The notes under the pieces are model-generated. The model saw only the letters and a list, made by a program, of their open reading frames with translations. It had not been told where the DNA came from and did not search any database. From Branchiostoma lanceolatum (taxonomy: Eukaryota > Chordata > Leptocardii > Amphioxiformes > Branchiostomatidae), in NCBI RefSeq assembly GCF_035083965.1, contig NC_089727.1, forward strand, positions 6,453,501 to 6,517,500: a stretch of DNA of 64,000 bases. Reading direction: 5' to 3'. The translations under genes were made by a program, and so were the position numbers. Positions 1 through 12,000 of this stretch are shown piece by piece (the stretch's first letter is position 1; each line of letters starts with the position of its first letter).

Positions 1-51
1 GGTGAAACTATCCGTGCCAATGAGATAGTGTTTTTTTCTCTGTTATTCCAG

Positions 52-3000
52 GTGGCCCTCAGATCCAGCAGGACTGTGATAAGCATGTGAGAGACTTTGG
101 TCCGCTGGCCGATGGGGAAGTGATGACCACAAAGGGATACAACCTCCCCTGCAAGATGGTGGTGCATGCTGTAGGACCACAGTGGAGCCGAGGTAATCAG
201 TACATATCACAGTTTCTCTTAGAATGACGTTCAGAATCAAGACAATGTTAGGGCTTGACATAAGCATATTTAAGTAACATTACAAGAGTTAAGAAATTAC
301 CGTAAAGCTTAGAACTGTATTCACTCTGTATCACAGACTGGAGAGGTCTGGCTGTTTGGACTTGCAGGCAAATGCAAGGAAAAGCCACCCAAGTCCCAAC
401 ATTATAAATGTAGCAACTTTAACATTATTCAAATGTTTGGCAAAAGTTCATGTGATACAAATAGAAGCCCATGCAATACCGTGAAATACCAACCAGACTG
501 GAACATCCGTATCGAACGTTATCAGGGCCCAGGCATGACAATCACATGAAGCAAATTATCTACCAACAGACCAGGACAAGTCACATGTATCAATTCTTGT
601 TTTGATTACTTACAGATATGTCTGATGTGGAAAAGCAAGCCAAGGAAGCTCTCTTAAAGCAAGCTGTCTATAAGTCTTTAGGGGCAGCAATGGACCACCA
701 CAGCATTGCAATACCTGGAATCAGCTCAGGTAAGCCAGCATAGGATTTAACAAGGAATGATTGAGGTAAAATGTGGGGAATCTTTCCTTTTTCTATGTGA
801 GAAAGATTGTACAAGAAAATTTCTGATTCATTTTATGTTAAGTAGCATCAGAAAGTAACAACTTTACCAGGAAAAGACGCTGAATTGTAAGGTGATGATA
901 ATATCTTTTTACAGCCTAGTAAAGAGAAACTAAGATTCTCAGGACACTGCTACAGGAACAAGGGTAAGCTGCCGATTGAACTCCTACTGTGGAGGCCAAG
1001 ATACAGTCATACTTGAGTCTGTCGTCCGCGTCAGACCAAACCAAACTGCCAGGGATTATCATCGATCATTGTAGTGTCAAGTATTTTAAAGAAAACATCC
1101 TGGAAGTCAGGAATTCTTGTCAAGAATAGTGGACCCAGTCCAGGTGACACGTCCAAAATGATGATAAAAAAGAATTGAAAGTAGCTTGGTGATGTTATTC
1201 TCTCACCCCTGTAGGTATTTATGGATACCCTATGGATTTATGTGCGGCAGCCATATTGGATTCCGTGCAACACTTCTTCAAAGTGAACCACGCCTGCACT
1301 CTGACTGAGGTTCAGCTGATAGAGATGGACTCTAGGAAGGCTGATACATTCCAGCAGGAATTTGTCAAAAGGTAAAAGTGTCATGAGTTATACTTTTTAC
1401 AAGGAGTGATAGTGATCCAGTTTAGCTCATTGAAAAGCTTATCTTCCACTAGTCATGACAGAGAAGACAGACACTATGCACAATATTTACAGGTTCACTG
1501 TACTGGGGAAATATCCCTTAGGCTGGCTCTTTTCAACAAGCACAATGAACGGTGGACCACAGCTTAACCTCTCGTCCTAAGTACTGCAACCATTTCCGGG
1601 AGTGTGCATGTAATGTGAGTGACAACAACCTAGATCAAACTCCAGAACTCTAGATCCTGAGGCAGGGTTGCTAACCACTGGACTACACAATGCTACAATA
1701 GAATTGTTGAATGTATTACTAATAGGGAGCTCCATTTTTTCAATGCTAAACAATTCTGTTAGGCCACACAGCTGTTGACCAGGTTATGCAATACAGATTA
1801 CGAGATTAATAAAAACGAGGCGAGTAGAAAAAAGATAAGATGGGACTCTGTGTGATGGTCCCTTAACGATGTAATATAGCTTGGTCCTAGTGACGAAGTC
1901 TTGGCTAAGAACTACTGGACTTCGCGCTTAAGTCTGCTACGAGGTGATTAGAAGCTGATGTTAAGATAAAGCGTATAACAGTGTTCGCTGTGCTGGCTGA
2001 CTAGCTCACTTGGGAGGAAATATACAGTTCTGCAACTTATCTAGCTAAAGAGGTCCTTGTACTGGGGCTTGGCTAGTGAGGTAGCGTAGAGTTCGTTGTT
2101 TTGCTGTTGACAGTTGGACGAGACCTGAGTTGGTCACGTTTGTAGCACTGTAGGCACGAGTGTTCTCTGTTGTCCGTGCTGGCTGCCTGGGTGGGGGAGG
2201 ATGTCCGTCTTCTTCGAGATCGCGCAAGACTCTGTCTGAGGCTATTGGTCGGGTCGAGTCACGTGTCCGCGCAATTCCCTGCTACCCCGCCTGGTGGCGT
2301 GGTACCAACATAATTCCTCTGGCCACAAGAAAGGTGCGACGAGTTGGGCACAAGACATCTCTTTAATGCTGTTGGGTGAGCTTTGATGATACAGATGTCT
2401 ACGGCCAGGCCGAAGGTGTGCCCAAAAGGAAGAAGTGTGTGTGAGGATAGAAGTTGTAGTCGTGGCGGAGTCAGGTTGTACGTCGACGAAGCAGGCTTCT
2501 CATGGCGACGGGGAGACGCAGGCGTTGTTCCATCGACGGCTGCAGGTAGAGGAGGTCTGCGTTAGAGCGCCAGTCGCCGTGTCGTTGGCGGAGTTCTCTC
2601 GGGAGTGTGTAACCGCCGCGTCGGAGGTCATGCAGTGTGTGGTAGCCGGCTGGTAGGTTCGCGGCGGCCACGAGTTTGGCGAAAGCCTTTTCTAGGATGG
2701 AGCTGGTGACTGGTCGGAAGTGACGGTGTGGCGTTGGTGGTAGTTGGAACGCTGGGGAGTCTTGAGTGGCCGGGACAAGACGTACCATGTTGTTGTACGC
2801 GGTGACTGGGCAGAGACGGGAGCCTGGTATGGCGAGCACGGGGGTCAGGAGCTCTCGTTCGTTGGCCTGGATTGTTTTTGACCAGCTGGTGCGGAGCAGC
2901 AGGCCCTCTGTGGCCACTGCGATGTCCCGACGGCAGAGGTGTCGGTTTGGGTTGAAGGTTTTGGCGGTGGAGGGAACCAGGTTTGATTTCCTGAAGTAAG

Positions 3001-6000
3001 CGAAGAATCCTATGAGGATGATGGCCCAGATGGTGGCGTCCTTCGCGTTGTGGAGATCTAAGGCTTGGTGCGCCTTGAGCAGGAACTCTGGTGTGACGGG
3101 GTGGTGTTCCCTGGGCCGGTGTTGTAGCTGTCTCTTAAGGCCCTTTAGTGTCTGCTGTAGTTCAAAGTGTTTGAGGTCAAAGTCAAAGAATCCGTGGTGC
3201 TGGTGAAGCAGTTTCACGGAGGATAGATAGTGTGAGATGGAGGCGGGAGAGCGCAGGGACCGACTCAGGAACTGCGCGTAGCAGGAGAGTAGGTGCGCCG
3301 TGGCTGGTAGAGGTTGTTTCTTGAAGAAGCGGCAGAAGGCCAGGTAGGCTGTGAAGTGAGTCTTGTGGTTGGCCTGTGTCGAGGCAGCGAAGGCCGAGCG
3401 TTGTGTGCGTAGCGTGTCCTGTTGCAGAGTCCGCCATGCTGCCTCTGTGGTGGAAGGAAGGAATGGTCAGTTGAGTACGTGCTGGGTGTGAAGTCGAGAG
3501 GTGCGCTGGCTACCACGGGTGCGAGAATTGGAAGAGGGAGTGGTGAATCTGGATGGCCGTCCAGACCTGGCCGTCTGTCGCGAGCTGGAACTGTGTCTGA
3601 TAGCTTGGGTCTGTGTGCCAGCGACTGAGGAAGTCGGCCAACCTGTTGTCGACGCCTGGTATGTGATGTGCGTAGAGGCGGAAGTCGTTCGTTGCCTGCA
3701 GGTAAACTAGTTCCCTGGCACAGGCCTGCATAAAGGTGTCTGTAGAGCGACCGGAATTGATGACGTACACGGTGACGGTGTTGTCGCATGCGATGTTGAT
3801 TGTGCACCCGGCCCAGGCGGCGCACCATACCTTGCACGCCACGACAACCGCAAGCATCTCTAAGCGGTGGATGGGGTGGTCTTGCTCGCTGATCTCCTGC
3901 GGGAACTGTGTGTGAAAGCATTCCTGTTGGAAGGTGCCCCCGCAACCGGTGAGGCAGGCGTCTGTCGTTGGTACGTCAGGTAGGCCGCGGCCTGGCAGAT
4001 CATGAATGAGTGAGACGCCGTTGAAGGCTGGGAGGAACCTGAGCCACCATTGGATGTCCTTACGAAACTCGCTATTGAGGCGAGCTCTATGATGATTGCT
4101 GCGGAGACCTTTCAATGTCGTTATGATGCGAGATAGAAAGACTCGCCCCGGTGTCACGCAGGCGGAGATGAATGAGAGTTTGCCTAGAATGGCTTGAATC
4201 TCCCGCTTTGTGGCCCGTTTCTTCGTGGTCCAGAGCTTGAGGTCGCTGAGAGTGTCGCTGAGTCTGTCGGGTGTCACTTCCTTGGACATCTTGTCTGAGT
4301 CATAGCCGACGCCGAGGAAGGTCATTTGTGTGGAAGGTGGAGTGGCCTTGTCCGCCGACTCCTCTAGTCCGAGGGTGTCGAAGATGTCGCCCAAGACACG
4401 GAAGGCCTCTTTCGCGCGGGTTGGTGTGTCGGCGCCTCCGAAATCATCTATGTAGTTGACGCACGAGTAGCCCTGCTGAGAGTAGACGAAGGACACGGCG
4501 TTCGTTGTGCGCTGACAGGCCATAGCCGCGGACCGGAGACCGAAGGGAAATGACGAGTCGAAGTAGTAGCCGTTCCGCCATCGGTAGCCCAGCAGGTGGT
4601 AGTCGTGGGGGTCGACCGGGATTTGGCGGTATGCCCTGCTGAGATCCCTCTTAAACATGAGGCAGCCTTGACCCTTGGCGCGTAAGAGGTCCTCAAATGC
4701 GTCGTAGCTGGGGAGAGTGAGTGTGAACTGGTCGCCCAGGTATTCCTGCGCCGGGATCCCGCTGTTCACGGAGGATCCTGGGGGGAAGCTGAGGTCCACG
4801 ACCACCCTGCGTTTTTCTGAGTCTCGCTTGGAGACTGTTTGTAGAGGCGAACAAGCGAAGTGCTCGAATGGGGTGTCAAAGAATGGACCGTGGGTGGCGC
4901 CGAGGCGAATTTCTTTCTCCAGATAGTCTTCAACGGCATCGCTGTGTTCGCTGGCTGACGGGTGATTGCGTAATGTTGATCTAGGAATGGTCGCCGCAGT
5001 GTAGCCCACCGGCCAGCCGAAGTCCAGGAAATCGGCGACCACGGCGTCATGGTACTGTGAGAGGGCGGCGCGCCAGGCCGAGATGTTCAGGTTGGAGTTC
5101 ACGGGTATGCGTAATCCGCGGAAGTTGAAGTCTCCGGAGTCATAAATCTTCTTGTGTAGTGCCTGGGCGGGACGTAGGGACGAAACCGAGGCTGAGGGTG
5201 GTCGAGCGACGTTGTCAGCTGGGGTGTGTTCCGCTGTGACGAGGTCGGGACCTGAGCCTGGTGGTGTGAGCTTGAGCATGTCGCGATGCCGGGAAGTCGT
5301 GTTGGCTGTCTGCGCAATCCGTCGTGTGCGGGGCAGGAAGGCCGAGACTCCGCGGTGGCATGGATGTCGTGCTGCTGGTCTTGACTCTTGGATGAGGCGG
5401 GTCGAGAGTGGTCGGGGAACCCAGTCGTTGTCGCTCTGTGTGGCTGTGCTGAGACGAGCTCCTGAACGGGAGGACAGATGGCGGCCATGTTGGACGTATG
5501 GATGTCTGCTGGACGACTGGTTGGCGGGCTCGGTTGTGCGTGGTCCTGAAGCTTGCTGATGCTTTGGATGTGGGTTGTGTCGGGTGCATCTGTGTAATCG
5601 AAGTCGGTGTTCGAAAAGGCGTCCGTGTGAGGACTGGGTCTGGCGTTGAAAGCGGGGGCGTCTGTGGAGTGTAGTAGTCACGCCTTGGAGGCTGTGTAGG
5701 CGTCGCGCTTGGTCTTGTCTGCATATTTGCACTCGCTGGGTGTGTGGCGGAGTGGTACGTCAGGTCGGAACCGGTAGCAGTATTTGCATACGTGCTTGAA
5801 GGTGCTGCCGTAGGGGCCAGGGTGGTCAGCGTTGAACGTGCATGTGCCTCTCTGGTAGCCTGAGCAAGGTGTGTCGGTAGCGGAGACCTTTGTCTTGGAC
5901 TTGTCGGATGGAGTGTCCGTGTCAACTTGGTCTGGTCGGCGCAGGTAGTCGTTCTTGAGTGCCTTCACATCCGCCAATGTGTGTGTGGAATCCAAGTCCA

Positions 6001-9000
6001 GGAGAGCATGCTCGACGTGTTGCAACATTGTGCGGTAAAAGGCCCTGACTCCCTCGAAGGTGTATGTCGGGATGTCTAGCATGGCGCCCTTTAAGATCTG
6101 CGCTCTGTTGTAGCTCTCGTTGGGGTCTGTTTCCCTGTGTAAGATGATGGCAATCTCACCGGCCACGAACTGATCCCATGTCAAGTCATCATGGCCAAGA
6201 GCTTTTGTCGTAGAAAACACAAATTCGTGTGGCCAGCGAACCTCTCGTTTCACCTTATCGTGAGACTTGCGGGATAAACCACTGCGGAGCTTACGCTTAC
6301 CTCTGAACGGCCTGTCGTCATCCGAGTCCGGCGAGTAATCGCGTGATGGCTCGAATCTCGACTGGACTGCGACGTCAGACTTCCGGTCGTGTGGGCTCCG
6401 AGGGTTCGGTTGTCCTTTCTTGGTCCTGAATGTGCGGTCGGCGGACGTTTTGGGATCCTTCAGATAGTTCATTGCACGTATGTCGTGCAAGGAAGGGTAG
6501 CCCGAGTCGAATTGAGAGGCGCCTCTATCTTCCTGACGCCTGGCAGCAGTTGGAAAGGCAGTTCCACGGGCCCCCCTCCCATCTTTTCCGAACTCTCGCG
6601 AGAGTGTGCGTGGGTATGACGTTGGTATGTCGTCTGTTGGAAGGGGAGGGGGGCTGTACTTTGGGCGTGCGCCTTGCTTGCCATGGCGATCGGCACGGAT
6701 GTCATACAAGGACGGGAGACCGTAGTCGAGTGGGTACGCACCTCTATCGCCTTGTCGCCTGGAAGCGGTCTCGAGCTCTTCTTGTGGCCTGGAAGCGGTC
6801 GGGAGATCGTCTCGTCCGAGTCCTCGCGAGAGTGACGTCCGGCTGACGTCGTCGTAGCGTGGCCCTGTTGGCAGCAGAGGGGGGCTAGACTTTGGGCTCG
6901 TGTGGCGGTCGGCGACCCGGGCTTCGGTCAGCTGAAGCCTCTCGATAGTTCTCGAGACTTCAGCTAACTGCTCCTCGATTTCCTCCTCCAGCCTTTCCGA
7001 GGGCGCCTGGCTGAAACCGGCAGGGGACCGAGAGCGGTCGCCGGCGTGCTCCGACCAAATGTCATCCTCGAATCTGTAGTCTGCGAAACGCGTCGGCCGT
7101 CTGGTTTTCCGTTTTCCTGCCCCGAACATGTTTAAGGTGATCTCAGATACGGAGAGGAGTTGTCCACCCTGCAAGTCGACGTATAAGACCGGGATGATGG
7201 TACAAACCGAGGAGGTCGCCCAAGAAATATGTCCGTCTTCTTCGAGATCGCGCAAGACTCTGTCTGAGGCTATTGGTCGGGTCGAGTCACGTGTCCGCGC
7301 AATTCCCTGCTACCCCGCCTGGTGGCGTGGTACCAACATGATTACTTAGTTTTTGACCCGCAATTGTTAACCTTTAGCACTCTGAAGTAGCCGTTTGGCA
7401 CCCAATTCCCTATTGGTTACAGAGTTAGGCAGCAAGGAGAAGGTTAAACAAAACTAATGCTTGATATTTTCTGTTTTGCAGGTTTGGCAAAGACAAGCTG
7501 ACGATACCTGGGCCTGGTTCAACTTCAGCCAGTAAGAAAGGAGGAGCAGCATCCCCTGGTGCTGCCGACAACACACTGCCAGGACCTGGGGGTGTCAGGA
7601 TACTCCTGAAACAGGGAGACATCACCAAAGAACAGGTATAGTCATCACACATCAAAGAAGAACCCCTCAGGCATTAAGTGCCATTGTTCAATGCCTCTAA
7701 CAATAAAATCTTGTTCTGACATTTAGAGAGTATACAAACTAATTCCTGGGCAAAACTGCAAAACTTTTAACCAGTCTTTAGCCTACAAAATACAGGAGAG
7801 GTAACAGCCATTAACATTTATCGGTCATGTGACTTTGAAAAGAAGAGTGTGTTTGACAGATCTCTAGTGCAGCATCCCTCGGGTATTAACAGTTTAGATA
7901 TTCAGGAGTGCATTATACTGGTGGCATTGTAATTCGTATTGGAGATCTTTTTAAACACGGTTTTTAGGGAGGCAGATATAGAGTTATGTGACCTGGCAAA
8001 ATAAGTCAGTAGATTGACATTACAGGCACCAAACATCAAAACAATCATTGTATCTTTCTGGCAATGACCAAGATGACCATGGATGAACTAACTTGCTCTG
8101 TTTTTTTTTTAATTGTAGGTGGATGTTCTGGTGAACAACACAGGTTCAACCCTATCCCTGTCTCATGGAGGAGTCAGCAGTGCATTTGGGAAGGCAGGAG
8201 GGTCGCAGCTCCAACAGGTCTGTGTTCTATCATCAATAGAATAACCTTAGGTTTTGTCCTTGGTGCTGAAACATGTTGTGAATCACCGGTGCTGAAGTGC
8301 CATCCCTTCAGTGATATCATCTTAATCATCTCCCTGTAGACTTCTGTGATAACCAATGCATTTTAAAGTGGAAGTCACAGCAGAGAGGAGGTTATACTAG
8401 ACGTTTCCATTGTGGTGGAAAGTATTGTCCAATTTCCAAAGCGCATTACTGTGTGTACTTTCCATGCACATGTAATAACAATGTAACACTGTCATTTTTG
8501 CAGTATGGTGTGAAAGATGAACCTTGATTATGCAGCATTTGTGATGACTTTAGCATCTTTTTATCTTTACAGTTTTGTAACAACCATGGCCAGGCAAAAC
8601 CAGGGGACGTAGTTGTCACTCCGGCTGCTGGTAGGCTGAACTGTAGCGAGGTGTACCATGCTGTCCTGTATGGCATGACAGATAGAAATGTAAGCTGGTT
8701 GGTGTCGGTTTGTTAGATGGCTGTTTTTACTTGGGCTGAAAAATTATGAATTGATGTGTTTATGATAATAGTATCTGTTTATTTACTTATTGGTTTGACT
8801 GAAATTCAAATACATACAAACAAGGTTGCCTAACTAGCTGTTAAAAACTTGAGTCGTAATGAAGCCGCATTGCACTGCCACTAGCTACTTGGAAAAGCAT
8901 CATGCTTCACCTCAATGGAGGATGACTGCTTTACCATTTTAATGCAATACAATAATACATCAATGTATCTGAAACAATGAAAAAAAGATTTTTCAACTTT

Positions 9001-12000
9001 GTGTTTTCAGCCTCAGAAGAAGCTCATCTTCACGTGCCTGAGTAACGCCAGTCAGCGTGGACACAGCTCCATCGCCTTCCCTGCCATTGGCACAGGCAAC
9101 ATGGGATTCCGCAGGTCAGAGGTCGCAGAGTCCATGTACGATGCAATACTGAGTTTTTACCACAGGAACCGTGGATGCTTGGTCAAGGTAACATTTACCA
9201 CGATGTAGGGTATTGTTTTAGTTCTATAGCATGTGTCTTGGTATATATTTGTAGTTATTGGAATATTATAGAGTGACTGGATGTGAAGTGGAAAAGAGTG
9301 TAACTGGAGACTGTCAGGATTGAAAGGTTGGCTTGGTCCGGGTCCAAAGCTACATGTAGCTAAAGAATGCATATACATAAGTAGTGAGATATTCTCAATA
9401 ATGAAGAAAAAAGTAGAATCCATTTTTGTTTTGTTTTTGTATTTCAATTTTTTACATTTTCGTTGCCAGTTAATTTTGTTGTTTTAGAGTAATATTATCA
9501 TTTCTACATACGTACATTTAGTCATCAGTTATAGGATCCTTCATGTTGTGTTGCTCCCAGGATGTAAGGATCATTGTGTTTGACCAACCCACTGTGAAAG
9601 CTTTTGAACAAGAGTTAAAAGACAGACAGGAAGGAAGAAAAGCACCTGTAGCTGCTGTGCCGACCACTGGGGGCAGAGGAACAGGTTGGAAACATTGTGT
9701 ATTTTTTCATACATTTAAAGAGTGTGGGCATATAAGAATCAAGGGCTAAAATGGGTTACAGATTTAGTATGTGAGAAAAATGTACCCGTCCAATGATTAC
9801 ATATCTAAGATTCTGTCATTCCCTCACTTTCTATTCAGAAGCACACCTCATCTTTAGGCCATGCTAATTCATTTTATTGGTTCTCAAACATTTTTTAGCA
9901 ATTAAAAGGTCATGATGAAAACAGGGCTAGGAAGAAAACTTGAATCGGACCATATGCGCATGCAGTTCCTGAAACGGTGTGCACCAAGGCACAGTCTTTC
10001 CTACAGTTTTCAAGATAATTTTGCAATATAGCATTGTGTTCTTAAATATGAAAACCAATATGAAAACCAATTAATTAAATTGGGGTGCCCTTATACTTAC
10101 CATACCGCTCTGCCACAGAATATGCATTGTACAATACACATCAAGCACATATAGCTCAATGTCTGTGATTTTTCTTTTGTTCTTCTCTCGTCCAACTCAG
10201 AAATTTACTCAGCTGTCAGGAAGCCACAGCCAGGTGTGCAGGAGATGGACATGGCTGCTGTGACTGTCCAGGTGAAGACTGGGGACATCACCGCTGAGAG
10301 GGTGGACGCTATTGTGAACCCAACCAGAAATGACCTTGGTAAATGCCCTATGGAAGTTGACAACACCTGATAGAGTAAACCTTTACTTTGAGATTAACTT
10401 AAATCTTAAGCCATACTTGTGTAATGGATTAACCATGATGCCAAAATATGATTTATAATATAATCACTGTGATGGGCATGAGGTCAAAATAAGTCAGATT
10501 TAGCCCTTTGTAATAGCCGCAGGATAGTTGGGCAGCCCTAGCTGTGTGCTGAACAGCCAAACCAATAGATTAAAAGACCTTTTTTTTTTAAAGTGAGATC
10601 TGTGTAAAACTGTTCTTGACTGAAATTTCTTCTCCCCTTTGTCAGGTTTGGGTGGGGGGATGGCCAAGGTTGTGTCTGATGCAGCAGGGCGGGGGCTACA
10701 GGGGGAATGTCAGCAGTACATCCAGCAGAACGGTAACCTTGGCAACGGGAGTGTGGTCGTCACAGGTGAGAATATGTCCTTCCTTTGGTGTACTAGTAAC
10801 ATTCTTAAATTTCAAGTATGCCGCTACAAGTAAGGAGTATACATAGAGTACACTAAATTAGATGCAGTATTGCTAAATAAATGACATGTGTTCTTTTTAT
10901 AGTTACTGTAGCAATTATCACCTAGACCAGTAGTTATATAAATTAGTGACCATGTAGTCAGTTTTGAAGTTTGAATCCAGGCTGTTGTCGCTCACTAAAT
11001 ATGTACGCTACTGAAAAGGTTATAGTACGTAGGACAGGACATCAAGCCTTGGTCCGCTCATCATTGTGCCCTGGTACAATGAACAATGTCATGTGAATAC
11101 AGTACATAGCATCTGTTTTCTCTGTCATGACCAGTGTAAGATTTGAGCTCTTCAGTGAGCTAAAACTGGATCAATATCACACTATTCACCTTGCAGGAGG
11201 GCACAACCTACCATGCAGCAACGTCCTCCACCTGACGTCACCCAATAACCCAGACCAGCTCAGGGGCTACGTCAAGAAAGTTCTGGTGGTTGCTGAGAGG
11301 AAAAATATGCAGTCTGTGGCATTCCCTGCCCTTGGAACAGGTGAGGTATTGAAGGGTATTCTTTAACATACCTTTAGCACACCGTTTGGCACCCCATTCC
11401 CTATTAGTTAGAGATATAGAGTTAGGCAGCAGGGTTAAAACTATAACTTTTACTATTGCTGCTAAATGTGTTGGAATCTTGAGGTGAGAAAGTCAAGATC
11501 ACTCTTTGTCAAAGGGTTTAAGGAGAAGGCTGGGCTGTCTACCAGGTCAGGCTACCCTTTCTGAGCCCGAAGGGTTGATGCATTACAGTTTCAACTTACC
11601 ACCTCTACAACTACATGCAGGCATGAACTGGAACTGAAAACTATATTATAACAGCTACACGTATTGTTCTTCAACCCTTAAGCTGCCACTCCCGGATATA
11701 TGCATGATACAGAAACATAGTGTTTGCCACACCTGGTGTCATCCAGGATAGGGTGTACCGGAAGAAAACAGCTGCAGCACTACGTGCATGTAGCCCATGA
11801 AAACTAGACGTTAGTAGCGCCAGGCTGTTTTGCGGGTTACGGGTCCGAGGTCTGGGGTCAAATGGAAACTCTGAAAGCATTTATGCTTAGCTGTAAAGAC
11901 ATGTTTGATGCTATAATCAGACTCTTGAATTTTCTTTATTTCAGGAGGGTTTAATGTTAGTGCAGACAAATCAGCCTTCTGCATGCTGGGAGGCATCGCC

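Larger units (their letters stand above)
2000..7343 (-). mobile_element. DIRS/Ngaro-type tyrosine-recombinase retrotransposon inserted antisense in a PARP14-like intron
   Basis: On the minus strand three long open frames occur in the order gag-like, RT-RNase H, tyrosine recombinase. This order and content are diagnostic of DIRS-superfamily elements, which integrate by a recombinase rather than a DDE integrase. A nearly perfect direct repeat of about 111 bp lies at 7229-7339 and 2201-2311 and contains the gag start region. The right boundary near 7340 is supported by that repeat. The left boundary is uncertain: non-host-looking sequence continues past 2201, perhaps to about 1810. I could not find the B1/B2 repeat pair expected of a classical Ngaro, so the subgroup is unresolved. 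The element sits between PARP14-like exons 1215-1371 and 7482-7635, whose reading frame joins across it. Confidence 0.85.

Noticed and set aside
3265-3945. 226-codon minus-strand frame over the RNase H/recombinase junction
   Set aside because: RNase H and recombinase motifs lie in the other two frames; this frame has none.
5215-5925. 236-codon minus-strand frame overlapping gag and RT
   Set aside because: Thr/Ser/Pro-rich with no domain; it overlaps the N-terminal low-complexity part of the RT frame and is best explained as a shadow.
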